Source of the DNA: an uncultured Prevotellaceae bacterium
GTDB taxonomy: Bacteria; Bacteroidota; Bacteroidia; Bacteroidales; Bacteroidaceae
NCBI GenBank assembly: GCA_902781315.1
Contig: CACZIT010000026.1
Coordinates: 1-44,599 of the forward strand
DNA length: 44,599 nucleotides
Reading direction: 5' to 3'
Position 1 is the stretch's first letter, and every line of letters starts with the position of its first letter. A program made the translations under genes and the position numbers. Of this stretch, positions 17,814-26,245 are shown piece by piece. The notes under the pieces were generated by a model. It was not told the origin of the DNA, searched no databases, and saw only the letters and a list, made by a program, of their open reading frames with translations.

Positions 17814-20255
17814 ATGAAACGAAATCCGCTGAACTGGTGCCGGCAAAAACTGCAAGGCTGCTGGCGATGGTACAAAACTCTTTATCAGGGTCGTGCCTGG
17901 TACACGAAGACCCTCACGGCACTTGCCACGCTGCTGGTGCTGCTGCTCCTGTACCTGGGCATGGTCGACGTGAACTTCCTGGGGCTGTTCGGCCGCTCGC
18001 CAGGCTTCATATCAGGACTGGAGCCGCAAATCAGTCAGGCATCAGAAATCTATAGCGCCGACGGCGTGATGATAGGCAAATACTTCAGCGAAAACCGCAC
18101 ACCCGTGAAGTACGAGGAAGTGAGCCCCAACTTCTGGCGCGTGCTCATCGACACCGAAGACGAGCGTTTCTATCGCCACATCGGCATCGACCCGCTGGGC
18201 ATGTTTGCCGCCGCCAAGGATGCTCTGCTGCACCACGACGCTCGCGGTGCCTCGACCATCACGCAGCAGTTGGCGAAGAACATGTTCAAAATGCGCACGA
18301 AGTATTCGAACGGTCCGCTGGGTCGCCTACCGGGTATCGGCATGCTCATCACGAAGACAAAGGAATGGATTGTTGCCCTGAAGCTGGAGCGGATGTATTC
18401 GAAGGAGGAAATCCTGACCATGTATGCCAACACGGTGGACTTCGGCTCGAATGCTTTCGGCATCAAGACGGCTGCAAAGACCTATTTCGACACGACGCCC
18501 AAAGACCTCCGGCTGGAACAGGCTGCCGTGCTTGTGGGTATGCTGAAGGCTACGACAACCTACAACCCCATCTCGCATCCCGAGAATAGCCTGAAGCGCC
18601 GTAACTTAGTGTTGCACAACATGGTAGAGCGTGGCCATTTGACGGAAGCTCAGTACGACTCGCTGCGCCAGATTCCCATCACGCTCGATTTCAGTGTAGA
18701 GAAAAACTACGACGGCCAGGCACTCTACTTCCGTGAGGCCATTGCCCGCCACTTGGAAGACTGGTGCGACGACAACGGCTACGACCTCTACAACAGCGGA
18801 CTGAAAATCTACACAACCATCGACACGCGCATGCAGCGCTACGCCGAAGAGGCTGCCAAGAAGCAGATGAAGCAGGTGCAGCGCAACTTCAACAGCCACT
18901 GGGCAGGCCACGAGCCGTGGGTGGACGAGCGTGGCAACGTGATTCCCAACTTCATTGAAGACATTGCAGACAGGCTGCCTGTCTCGAAGTACCTGAAAGC
19001 GAAGTTCCCCAACGAGCCCGACTCGGTGGAATTCTACCTGAACAAGCCTCACACGGTGAAACTCTTCGACTACGAGGACGGCATCGTGGAGCGCGAGATG
19101 TCGACAATGGATTCCATCCGCTACATGGTGAGTTTCATGCACTGCTCGATGGTGGCCATGGAACCCGAAACGGGTGCCGTCAAAGCATGGGTGGGCGACA
19201 TCGATTTCGGCACGTGGAAATACGACAAGGTGACGGCCATGCGCCAGCCTGGCTCTACGTTCAAACTCTTCGTCTACACCGAAGCCATGAACCAGGGACT
19301 GACTCCCTGCGACAAACGCCGCGACGAGTACTTCTCGATGCAGGTGTGGGACGAGAAGCAGAAGAAAGAAGTGACGTGGGCTCCCACGAATGCCAACGGT
19401 TACTTCACCGGCGATTCGATGACGCTGAAGCGTGCTTTTGCACAAAGCATCAACTCGGTGGCCGTCAGACTGGGACAGGAGATGGGCATCAAGCGCATCG
19501 CTGAGACGGCCCACCGTATGGGCATACAGAGTCCTCTCGACGAGACGCCGGCACTGGCACTGGGCTCGAGCGACGTCAATCTGCTGGAACTGGCCAACGC
19601 CTATTGCACCGTAGCCGACGACGGCAAGCACCACGAGCCACGACTCGTGGAACGCATTGTTGACAAAGATGGCAAGGAAGTCTATCGCAGCCCGATTACC
19701 ATCGAGCAGGCCATTCCTTATAAGAGTGCATACCTGATGCAGGAGTTGCTGAAGAGCGGCCTGACCGAGCGTGGAGCCACGTCGATGAGCCTCTGGGGCT
19801 ACGTGGGCAAATGGAACGACACGGAGTTTGGCGGCAAGACGGGCACGTCGAACAACCATTCCGATGCGTGGTTCATGGCCGTCAGTCCGAAGCTCGTAGT
19901 GGGCGCCTGGGTAGGCGGCGAATACCGAAGCATCCATTTCCGCACAGGCGCACTGGGACAAGGCAGCCGCACGGCACTCCCCATCTGCGGCTACTTCCTG
20001 GAGTCGGTGCTGGGCGATCCTGCCTTCAGCCGCTATCACGGACGGTTCAACAAGCCGAAGGACGACGACATCACAAGCGACATGTACAATTGTCAGGACG
20101 TCTATTATTATAGGGCCGACACGCTGGATGCTGACACGCTGCAACTGGAGGAAGAAATCATGCTCGACGACGAAGGCAATCCCCTGCCTCGCACGAACGA
20201 AGTTCAAGAGAACCCGCAGGAAGGCGTGCTGCCAGACGATTACAGCGAGATTTGA
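17814..20255 (+). CDS. Class A penicillin-binding protein (PBP1A-type transglycosylase/transpeptidase)
   Basis: Polymerises and cross-links peptidoglycan. A short cytoplasmic tail is followed by one membrane segment (ALATLLVLLLLYLGMVDV near 38-55). The GT51 domain has TEDERFYRHIGIDPLG near 105 and GASTITQQLAKNMF near 142. The transpeptidase domain has the active-site motif QPGSTFKLF near 478 (SxxK), SINSV near 545 (SxN) and GGKTGTSNNHSD near 675 (KTGT). All catalytic motifs are intact. An acidic C-terminal tail follows. It is the only large plus-strand gene in this part and is transcribed divergently from nupG. Confidence 0.96.
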   Translation: MKRNPLNWCRQKLQGCWRWYKTLYQGRAWYTKTLTALATLLVLLLLYLGMVDVNFLGLFGRSPGFISGLEPQISQASEIYSADGVMIGKYFSENRTPVKYEEVSPNFWRVLIDTEDERFYRHIGIDPLGMFAAAKDALLHHDARGASTITQQLAKNMFKMRTKYSNGPLGRLPGIGMLITKTKEWIVALKLERMYSKEEILTMYANTVDFGSNAFGIKTAAKTYFDTTPKDLRLEQAAVLVGMLKATTTYNPISHPENSLKRRNLVLHNMVERGHLTEAQYDSLRQIPITLDFSVEKNYDGQALYFREAIARHLEDWCDDNGYDLYNSGLKIYTTIDTRMQRYAEEAAKKQMKQVQRNFNSHWAGHEPWVDERGNVIPNFIEDIADRLPVSKYLKAKFPNEPDSVEFYLNKPHTVKLFDYEDGIVEREMSTMDSIRYMVSFMHCSMVAMEPETGAVKAWVGDIDFGTWKYDKVTAMRQPGSTFKLFVYTEAMNQGLTPCDKRRDEYFSMQVWDEKQKKEVTWAPTNANGYFTGDSMTLKRAFAQSINSVAVRLGQEMGIKRIAETAHRMGIQSPLDETPALALGSSDVNLLELANAYCTVADDGKHHEPRLVERIVDKDGKEVYRSPITIEQAIPYKSAYLMQELLKSGLTERGATSMSLWGYVGKWNDTEFGGKTGTSNNHSDAWFMAVSPKLVVGAWVGGEYRSIHFRTGALGQGSRTALPICGYFLESVLGDPAFSRYHGRFNKPKDDDITSDMYNCQDVYYYRADTLDADTLQLEEEIMLDDEGNPLPRTNEVQENPQEGVLPDDYSEI

Positions 20256-20334
20256 TGTAAAGCCAAAGCGGGTGCGAAAGCAAGAAATTAGTTAAAACTT
20301 GCAAACAAAAAGCGCAACAAAAGCGAAAATGCTT

Positions 20335-20342
20335 TATATTTG
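20335..20342 (+). promoter_or_regulatory. -7 box upstream of the Ala-rich lipoprotein gene
   Basis: TATATTTG fits TAnnTTTG perfectly. No good TTTG was found 19-20 nt upstream, so only the -7 half is supported. The leader would be about 52 nt. Confidence 0.5.
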
Positions 20343-20398
20343 CAGCCGAATCATTGTATTCATTCACTTTAATACTAACATTAAAAAAAGAGAAAGTT

Positions 20399-21016
20399 AT
20401 GAAGAAAATCCTTTTTGCTGTGGCAGCTGTCGCATTCACATTTGCAAGCTGCGGTAACAAGACACAGGCTCCCGTAGAAGCTGCTGTCGATTCTACAGAA
20501 GTTGTGGCTCAAGAGGCTAACGCTGCCGCCGACGAGGCTGTTGCCAACCTCACCGAACTGCTGAACGGTAAGGACGTGAACAAGTTCCAGGAGGCTCTTG
20601 ACGCCATCAAGGCAAAGGCTGCCGAGCTGGTTGCCCTGAACCCCGAGATTGCCAAGGAGTATGTTGCCAAAGTGCAGAACTTCCTGAAGGAGAACGCTGA
20701 CAAGGTGAAGGCTTTCGTAGGCGATAACGCTGCTGTGAACGCAGCCGTAAGCGCTCTGACCGCTGTTTCGGCTGACGAAGTAGTGAGTGGATTCATGTCG
20801 GCTGTTGGCGATGCTGCCACAAATGCTGCCGAAGGTGCCAAGGAGGCTGTCGACGGTGCTGTTGATAATGCCAAGGACGCCGCCAACAAGGCAGTCGAGG
20901 ATGCCAAGGCTGTTACAGAAGACAAAGTGAAAGAGGCAGTGAAGGACGCAAAGGAGAAAGGCGCTGTTGCTATCGACGACGCCGCTGCTGCTGCAAAGAA
21001 GAAGCTGGGTCTCTAA
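20399..21016 (+). CDS. Ala/Lys/Glu-rich helical lipoprotein
   Basis: 205 residues starting at MKKILFAVAAVAFTFASCGN; the ATG at 20399 is preferred over one 45 nt upstream because it starts a perfect lipoprotein signal with Cys near residue 18. The mature protein is almost wholly amphipathic helix, rich in Ala, Glu, Asp and Lys, with 11-residue-like repeats at the C-terminal end (AKEAVDGAVDNAKDAANKAV). It resembles apolipoprotein- or LEA-like helical proteins. It has its own -7 box and a strong terminator, so it is probably monocistronic. No specific function can be given; an abundant envelope lipoprotein is possible. Confidence 0.85.
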   Translation: MKKILFAVAAVAFTFASCGNKTQAPVEAAVDSTEVVAQEANAAADEAVANLTELLNGKDVNKFQEALDAIKAKAAELVALNPEIAKEYVAKVQNFLKENADKVKAFVGDNAAVNAAVSALTAVSADEVVSGFMSAVGDAATNAAEGAKEAVDGAVDNAKDAANKAVEDAKAVTEDKVKEAVKDAKEKGAVAIDDAAAAAKKKLGL

Positions 21017-21040
21017 GCACTTAAGTCCATAAACACAAAA

Positions 21041-21078
21041 GAAACGGCAGTCGCAATGTTGCGGCTGCCGTTTCTTTT
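21041..21078 (+). terminator. Rho-independent terminator of the Ala-rich lipoprotein gene
   Basis: GAAACGGCAG-TCGCAA / TTGCGG-CTGCCGTTTC forms a 16-bp stem with one mismatch, followed by TTTTT. It starts 24 nt after the stop codon. Directly downstream is GGGGAACGATACATCTGTTC (21079 on), resembling the end of the inverted-repeat element at 27841. Confidence 0.92.
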
Positions 21079-21123
21079 TGGGGAACGATACATCTGTTCT
21101 TTTTATCCCCCTTCAGGAAGGCG

Positions 21124-21164
21124 CAAAAAAAATTGATTGTCTCACGACAACCAATCTTTTCTTA
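21124..21164. terminator. Second, bidirectional terminator-like hairpin
   Basis: ATTGATTGTC-tcac-GACAACCAAT is a 10-bp stem with one mismatch, flanked by A8 on the left and TCTTTTCTT on the right. Read on the minus strand it ends in eight T residues, so it probably terminates the gene ending at 21262. Confidence 0.75.
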
Positions 21165-21261
21165 ACCTTAATAATCTAATACCATGAAAAACACATTGCA
21201 AATGTACGACTTTCTTTCCAATCTACAAATTATTATAGAGGAAAACTTATAAATCGTAACA

Positions 21262-21912
21262 TTATTTAAAACAACTGCCGTCCCAATTAAGATTTCTTTG
21301 CACAACGAGCGCTTTGAAGCGTTCTTTGTCCTCAACAAACTGCAATGGGAAGGAAGGCGTAAGTTGTAGCGTATCACTATCGGCTGCCAACGCTGCACGC
21401 CACAGCACAAGCGAAAGGCTCTCAAGCATACCAGCGAACACCTCAGCTGTCATTGTGTCGGGCTTTTGAAGCAAAGTCTTCGACGTGTAGCAGGTGTCAG
21501 AAAGCGCTTGCCAATCAGCAGTAAACAGGCGAATGCGACTCTCCGCTAACGGGCCATCGAAAGTATGCACCATGCAGATCAGGCTATCCTCACCATTTGT
21601 CGGCAACAGCTTTAGTTCGATATGCGAACTGCCACTCAGCGTTGCCTTCAGGTAAGACCGGGTCAGCGTGTCGAGTCGGCTCGTCCCATGCAGCGGATTC
21701 GCCACATTTTCCTCCGACTGCATTTCGTAGGAACTGAGCATCTCCGCACGCTTTGCAGCATCAAGGAAGGAAGAGAGACTGTCGGGCATGTGAAGCCACG
21801 CGTCCCTGGCTGACTGGCCGCTGGCGGTTGCCGAGAACAGCAACATGGCAAAAGCGGCCAGACACTTCTTACCGATGCAGAAAGCCAATGGGCGGATGCG
21901 ATACATAAACAA
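21262..21912 (-). CDS. Secreted protein, DUF3256-like
   Basis: 216 residues with a signal peptide (LAAFAMLLFSATASGQ). The body (SARDAWLHMPDSLSSFLDAA, DTLTRSYLKATLSG, then FDGPLAESRIRLFTADWQ) resembles the DUF3256 family of Bacteroidales. No enzyme motif was seen. It lies 5 nt after the next gene upstream, so the two are probably co-transcribed. The start at 21912 gives an unusually long basic n-region; a later Met is possible. Confidence 0.6.
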   Translation of the reverse strand: MFMYRIRPLAFCIGKKCLAAFAMLLFSATASGQSARDAWLHMPDSLSSFLDAAKRAEMLSSYEMQSEENVANPLHGTSRLDTLTRSYLKATLSGSSHIELKLLPTNGEDSLICMVHTFDGPLAESRIRLFTADWQALSDTCYTSKTLLQKPDTMTAEVFAGMLESLSLVLWRAALAADSDTLQLTPSFPLQFVEDKERFKALVVQRNLNWDGSCFK

Positions 21913-21917
21913 ACTAA

Positions 21918-22406
21918 TTATTGATTTTCAGGGAAACGTACGGGGCCATAGCGCAACTCTGTGCCGTGTGAGCCCTGCTTGGGATAAGTGTAGATGGTGA
22001 ACAAATGGCTTACACCCACAGGCGACACACCACCTTTGTAAAACCAGGTGTTGCCGTCCTCAATATCGCGGGAAAGCTGCTCCGTCTTACCCAACTCGCG
22101 GGCGATGTCTTCCATCTTCTTCTGGGCACCAGCCTTCGAGCCGACCTTCATGAAGAAGCGAGCCTCATTGAAACGGCCGTTCTTAAAGCGGAACTTCACT
22201 TCATCGTAAACAAAGCCACGGAAGGTTTTCTTGCCATAGATCACCTCGTCGGCAGAAGCACTGACGGGTTCGCCAAATTCAGCCTTGATGGCACTCAGAG
22301 CCTCAGCATAAGGCAATCCGAGCTGTACGGTTCCCACTTTTTCCACTCTCTGTGCGCTCACCGCCAGCGAGACGAAGAGGGCAAATAGCAAAAATACTTT
22401 TTTCAT
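21918..22406 (-). CDS. Small secreted protein of unknown function
   Basis: 162 residues from MKKVFLLFALFVSLAVSAQ, a clear signal peptide; the frame is open to 22445, but the Met at 22406 is the natural start. The mature part (VQLGLPYAEALSAIKAEFGE, then KFRFKNGRFNEARFF) looks like a small alpha/beta fold similar to outer-membrane assembly or SmpA-like modules. I do not recognise a named family. It is paired with the DUF3256-like gene 5 nt downstream. Confidence 0.75.
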   Translation of the reverse strand: MKKVFLLFALFVSLAVSAQRVEKVGTVQLGLPYAEALSAIKAEFGEPVSASADEVIYGKKTFRGFVYDEVKFRFKNGRFNEARFFMKVGSKAGAQKKMEDIARELGKTEQLSRDIEDGNTWFYKGGVSPVGVSHLFTIYTYPKQGSHGTELRYGPVRFPENQ

Positions 22407-23068
22407 TTTTCTTATTGTCATTAATTTGTTGATTTCTGCAGACAAATATGGCTGATACGATGGGTATAAAGACCATTATTTATCTATTAGTTTGCAAAAT
22501 TAATAATTTTTTCCAACTTTAGACATATTTTGCACGTATTTCTCATAAAAGATGTTTGTTTTTTAAAATTTATTAGGGAATTGACATAGCTGTTCTTTCT
22601 TCCAACCCTCATTAGCTTCCTTTTGCTAATTATTCTCAAATTTTGACTTTTTTTGTTGTTGTTTTCTCGTTAGCGTCATCAGCAACATTTTGCAATGCAT
22701 TCAATGCATTTGCATCATTTGCAATGCAAGTAACAAAAACAAAAGAAAAGAAAACGAAAAGAAAAAGAAAAGGAAAAGTTGCACAAAAGGAAAAGTAAAA
22801 AGAAAATAGCAGAAAAGAAAAAGAAAAAGGCTGCTGCGCAGCGATTAACGCGCGCGCGAGGCGCGACGCTTGGCGGCGGCGCAGCATTTTTTTCAAAAAA
22901 AGAGAAAGGCACCAGAGTCGATTCTGCCTTTCTCTCCCACCTTTGACGCAGCCTCACAACAATCGGATGTGTGCCTACGACAAACGCAGCCTTCACCCTC
23001 TGTAGGGGGAGCCACAGGAGGTGAAAAATGCACTTTTTTTCAAATTATGCAGATAAAACAGCCGAATA
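22407..23068. other. Non-coding region with A-rich purine tract and GC-alternating segment
   Basis: No gene supported. 22735-22832 is a nearly pure A/G tract on the plus strand (units such as AAAAGAAAAG). It is followed at 22833-22887 by a GC-rich segment with GCTGCTGCGCAGC and CGCGCGCGAGGCGCG. At 22901-22935 an 11-bp hairpin (AGAGAAAGGCA / TGCCTTTCTCT) occurs. Minus-strand open frames here are Phe-rich, low-complexity artefacts. Confidence 0.6.
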
Positions 23069-23100
23069 TTTGGAAGCAGCCATTTCTTGTCGTATCTTTG
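23069..23100 (+). promoter_or_regulatory. Consensus promoter in front of the candidate structured RNA
   Basis: TTTG at 23069-23072, 20 nt spacer, TATCTTTG at 23093-23100. This is among the best Bacteroidetes promoter matches in the window. No protein gene lies downstream on the plus strand. Confidence 0.7.
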
Positions 23101-23106
23101 CAGCGA

Positions 23107-23366
23107 CATAAGGGGGACATGTCGAAAGGGCCCAAGAAGTAGCACCCCCCAGAGCTGCGTCCCAATCCATACGGGACCTTACTCCGATACACACAACCAG
23201 CGGGGCCGGAGTAATCATATCGGCGGCGCAGAGGGATTGGAACAGCAGCACGCACTCACCACACCCCAAGCAGAGATGCTCCACCCCATGCTGGGACGCA
23301 ACTCAACGCGTGATTGCAGCGGGAAAGCTACCAACGCGGATTGCAGCAGGAAAGCCACAAAGGCGG
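23107..23366 (+). ncRNA. Candidate structured non-coding RNA, class unknown
   Basis: Follows a consensus promoter and contains nested, well-separated complementary segments. GGGGG (23112-23116) pairs with CCCCC (23145-23150). TGCGTCCC (23156-23163) pairs with GGGACGCA (23293-23300). CAATCC (23163-23168) pairs with GGATTG (23234-23239). TTACTCCG (23179-23186) pairs with CGGAGTAA (23207-23214). At 23312-23365 two tandem 27-nt units (GATTGCAGC-G/A-GGAAAGC) follow, 23 of 27 identical. I compared it by eye with tmRNA, RNase P, SRP and 6S signatures and found no match. The 3' end is unknown; the minus-strand SDR gene ends at 23385. Confidence 0.5.
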
Positions 23367-23384
23367 AAATCATGACGTCTCCTT

Positions 23385-24233
23385 CTATCCCTGCAGTTTG
23401 AACATTCCCGTGCGAATGCTGGCTATCACGCCACCGTCGATGAGAAGGTCGGTACCAGTGACGAAACGGGCATGTTCGCCAAGCAGGAAGGCTGCGGCCT
23501 CGGCAATCTCGTCGCTTGTGCCCGTGCGCTGGGCGACAGAGGCATCAATCATGGCCTGATAGCCCTCGCCGTTGGCATTGAACTCATCGTAGGCCAGCGG
23601 AGTGACGATGACGCCTGGCGAGATGGTGTTGATGCGGGCACGACGCTTGCGCCACGAGGTGGCAGCAGCCCGCTGAGCCTGCAGGTGGTTCATGCGCTTG
23701 GCAATCATGTAGGCAAGGCCAGAGTTCTGCATGGCTACCTCCTGAATGAACTTCACGTCCTTCAGTTTCTCTGTAGGAGTGTTCACCAGTTGCAGTTCGA
23801 TGTCGTTGGGGATTGGATACATATAGGCAGCCTGACTCGAGATGATGAGTCCTGCCCCACCCTCGGCCATCACCTCGCCAAAGGCATCTACGGCATAGCC
23901 CGTTCCCACCATGTCAAGATCGACGATGTGCTCAGGATTGGCCTGATTGGGCGATGCGCCAGCTGTGTCGATGAAGTACATCACGGGGCCCAGCTCAGCA
24001 GCCTTCTTTGCGAAAGCCTCCACGCTCTCCTTCTGCAAGGCGTTCACCTGGACGGTCTCCACATCGTAGCCACAGCGGCGGAAGTCCTCGCCGACGCGCT
24101 CCAGCGCTTTCTCGCTGATATCGCCCAGCAGGATTTTCTTCCCAGCACCGATGCGGCGCACAATGGCGGTCCCCATACTACCGGCACCCAGAAGTGCCAC
24201 TACCTGTTTCTCGTTGTTTCGGTCGAAAATCAT
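23385..24233 (-). CDS. SDR-family NAD(P)-dependent oxidoreductase (paralogue 1)
   Basis: 282 residues, Rossmann fold. The cofactor loop is LLGAGSMGTAIVRRIGAGK near residue 15, with an acidic residue after strand 2 (LGDIS). The catalytic Ser is in LIISSQAAYMYP and YxxxK is YMIAK in SGLAYMIAKRMNH. The C-terminal block is GTDLLIDGG. The odd GAGSMG start resembles sequences annotated as 3-beta-HSD or Gfo-like, but the Ser-Tyr-Lys set indicates an SDR. The gene at 30199-31032 is a paralogue with the same layout. The substrate is unknown. Confidence 0.9.
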   Translation of the reverse strand: MIFDRNNEKQVVALLGAGSMGTAIVRRIGAGKKILLGDISEKALERVGEDFRRCGYDVETVQVNALQKESVEAFAKKAAELGPVMYFIDTAGASPNQANPEHIVDLDMVGTGYAVDAFGEVMAEGGAGLIISSQAAYMYPIPNDIELQLVNTPTEKLKDVKFIQEVAMQNSGLAYMIAKRMNHLQAQRAAATSWRKRRARINTISPGVIVTPLAYDEFNANGEGYQAMIDASVAQRTGTSDEIAEAAAFLLGEHARFVTGTDLLIDGGVIASIRTGMFKLQG

Positions 24234-24294
24234 AGTCGTAATATTTTTTGAAAATGTCTTGAACTTATAACGCTTCTTTTCTTGATGATTTCTC

Positions 24295-24843
24295 CTATAA
24301 GTTTTTGATGAATTTTGCAGGATTTCCTCCTACGATGGTATTCGGAGCCACATCCTTCGTCACCACAGCACCAGCGGCCACTACTGCATTCTCGCCGATG
24401 GTCACGCCGGGCAGGATGATGGCTCCCACGCCAATCCAGGCATTGCGGCCGATGTGCACGGGCTTGCAGCGCAGCACCATGCGGTTCTGGAAGTCGTGAT
24501 TATCGGTGACGATGCGCACGTTCGGGCCTATCATCACGCCGTCGTCGATGGTGATGCCGCCGGCCGCCATACACGTCAGCGAGTGATTCACGAACACGCC
24601 CTTGCCAATCTTCATCTGGCAGGCGAAGTCAATCTGAAGGGGCGGCATCAGATAGCTCGTCTGGTCGAGGCCGCCGCCAAAGAGTTGCTCCTCCAGCGGG
24701 CGTATCTGCTCAGGCTGCGGGGCTGTGGTATTGATGCGGAAACAAATGTTGGCGCAGTCGGTCATGTGCTTGATGGCCTCTGCATACTCGGGTGTCGCCA
24801 TATCGACGTCGGCCCCTGATCTTAATTGTTCGAAAATGTTCAT
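24295..24843 (-). CDS. Sugar O-acetyltransferase (maltose/galactoside type, LbetaH)
   Basis: 182 residues. The N-terminal helical cap (MNIFEQLRSGADVDMATPEY) is followed by left-handed beta-helix hexapeptides (IGKGVFVNHSLTCMAAGGIT, IGPNVRIVTDNHDF, IGRNAWIGVGAIILPGVTIG, IVGGNPAKFIKNL). The catalytic His in the NHDF segment matches the Maa/LacA family. It transfers acetyl from acetyl-CoA to a sugar. It lies 61 nt upstream of the SDR gene on the same strand. A TACTTTTG -7 box lies at 24908-24915, about 65 nt upstream. Confidence 0.92.
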   Translation of the reverse strand: MNIFEQLRSGADVDMATPEYAEAIKHMTDCANICFRINTTAPQPEQIRPLEEQLFGGGLDQTSYLMPPLQIDFACQMKIGKGVFVNHSLTCMAAGGITIDDGVMIGPNVRIVTDNHDFQNRMVLRCKPVHIGRNAWIGVGAIILPGVTIGENAVVAAGAVVTKDVAPNTIVGGNPAKFIKNL

Positions 24844-24920
24844 GTTTATTTGTTATTTAAAGTTTTACGTTTCTTTCTCTTGATTGTACTATTTATGGTT
24901 TCGTTGGCAAAAGTACAACG

Positions 24921-24952
24921 AAAAAGGCAATCCGCCGTTACCCGGATTGCCT
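24921..24952 (-). terminator. Terminator after the AraC fragment
   Basis: GGCAATCCG / CGGATTGCC, a 9-bp stem, followed on the minus strand by TTTTT. It ends the AraC remnant 26 nt after its stop. Confidence 0.85.
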
Positions 24953-24977
24953 CATAACTTTCACATTTTACAGAAGA

Positions 24978-25324
24978 TTATCTGTTTCGGTACTCGCTCG
25001 GCGATTTCCCGAGCGTTTTCTTCACATAGCGGGAGAAGTGCGAGACGTTCTCGAAGTGCATCAGGTCTGACACCTCCATCAGCGTCTTCGTCGTGTCGTT
25101 CAACAGCGACACCAGTTCGAAGGCCGCGTAGTACTGTATCCATTGCGATGCGGGCAGCCCTGTGATGGTTCTGCTGACCTGCGAGAGATACTTCGGCGTG
25201 ATACATAGCAGGTCGGCATAGAAGGCTACCTCGCGCTCTGTCCTGGCATTCTGCTGAGCCAGCGCCAGGAATCGCAGGAAGATGCGTGCCGTGTTGTCCG
25301 GGGATTGCTCAAACCTTCTAAGAC
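24978..25324 (-). pseudogene. AraC-family regulator, C-terminal remnant
   Basis: Only the DNA-binding half is left, about 110 residues against the usual 280: REVAFYADLLCITPKYLSQV and MEVSDLMHFENVSHFSRYVK are the two AraC helix-turn-helix units, ending LGKSPSEYRNR. No sensor domain is present. The open frame runs back to 25358, but that start lies inside a consensus promoter (25329-25359), so residues coded there cannot be made from that transcript. No ATG, GTG or TTG lies in frame between the predicted transcript start and the first recognisable helix. This looks like a deletion that joined the promoter to the middle of the gene. Confidence 0.7.
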
Positions 25325-25328
25325 GATG

Positions 25329-25359
25329 CAAAGGTACGAATAAACGAGCAAAAAGCAAA
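25329..25359 (-). promoter_or_regulatory. Perfect Bacteroidetes promoter abutting the AraC remnant
   Basis: On the minus strand TTTG (25356-25359), exactly 19 nt, TACCTTTG (25329-25336), an exact match to the -33/-7 consensus. It lies within the open frame of the truncated AraC gene. Confidence 0.8.
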
Positions 25360-25466
25360 AGGATACGAGGTTTTCTTTTGCTTTTCTGAGCGATAGCACC
25401 TTTATTTTCCCCTGTTCACGATTTCCTCGTGGAAGAAATAGTTCGCCACCACGGCCGAAGGAAATG

Positions 25467-26168
25467 TCACTTTTCAGGACTGTTGATGATTTTGTTAATA
25501 CACCACGCAAAGCCCTTGGCGGTGCGGCGGGCACCATCCGTGAAGTGATTGCCCGCGTTCCATTCCAGCGTGGTGTTATCGGAACCAAGCGTCTGCTTCA
25601 GGTGCTCATGCTCCCAGCGCACGTTGTTACCCACCTGGGCTATGGCCTTGTTGCGGGTGTGCTCCTCGCGGTCGCCGAGGCTGAGATAGACGTATCGCGC
25701 ATAGACGGCATGAGCATCCGAGAAACCGCACCAAGCATCTATCCACAACGACGGCGACACGGCTGCCACAGCCTCGAAGCACTCGGCCTTCGATGCAGCC
25801 CAGCGCGAGAACAGCCCGCCCAAGGAATAGCCGCCCAAAACGACAGGCAGATGGCCGAACCGCTCTTTTAAATATGGAATAAGGCTATTGGTGATATCAT
25901 CCAGCGTATCGAGAGCATGTTCGCCCACCGCCTGGCGCTTCGATATGGCAGGGGCGTGCCACGGGGTGAGTTCCACCTCCCAATCGCCGATGGCAAAGGC
26001 TGCCATGACGAACGAAGCGCCTGTGGCCTCGCTAATCATCGCCACCTCGCTGTCGATGCTGTCCCGCTCCTGCGTGCCCAGCGGCTGGATGAGCAACGCC
26101 TGCGGCTGCTGATCTCCCTCTGTGTAAAGTAGGCATTGACGCCCGCCAATCTCTAATGTCTGATTCAT
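25467..26168 (-). CDS. Alpha/beta hydrolase (esterase-like)
   Basis: 233 residues from MNQTLEIGGRQCLLYTEGD; the frame extends to 26201, but this Met gives the natural start. The nucleophile elbow is LGGYSLGGLFSRW near residue 115 (GxSxG). The acidic residue is probably in YLSLGDREEHT and the His in WNAGNHFTD. The layout resembles the esterase D / Fes-like group. No signal peptide, so it is cytoplasmic. It is the last gene of the flavodoxin-AKR-hydrolase run, 77 nt after the AKR gene. The substrate is unknown. Confidence 0.85.
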   Translation of the reverse strand: MNQTLEIGGRQCLLYTEGDQQPQALLIQPLGTQERDSIDSEVAMISEATGASFVMAAFAIGDWEVELTPWHAPAISKRQAVGEHALDTLDDITNSLIPYLKERFGHLPVVLGGYSLGGLFSRWAASKAECFEAVAAVSPSLWIDAWCGFSDAHAVYARYVYLSLGDREEHTRNKAIAQVGNNVRWEHEHLKQTLGSDNTTLEWNAGNHFTDGARRTAKGFAWCINKIINSPEK

Positions 26169-26245
26169 ATCCGACCGTAAATTTTTGACTCCGTCGAACA
26201 TACTCCCGCTCGGCAGAATTCATGCAAGCATGATTCTGCCCTCGC

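Noticed and set aside
18606-20207. 533-codon minus-strand frame opposite the PBP gene
   Set aside because: Antisense shadow; all PBP motifs are on the plus strand.
21184-21252. 22-codon plus-strand frame MKNTLQMYDFLSNLQ...
   Set aside because: It has a gene-like leader but lies between terminators, with no promoter seen and no family.
22636-22996. Phe-rich minus-strand open frames
   Set aside because: They translate the A/G tract and the GC-alternating block and are low-complexity.
23045-23284. Minus-strand 70-80 codon frames over the candidate RNA
   Set aside because: No family or start signals; the promoter and pairing support a plus-strand RNA instead.
23107-23366. Retron msr-msd interpretation of the structured region
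   Set aside because: No reverse transcriptase gene lies nearby on either strand.
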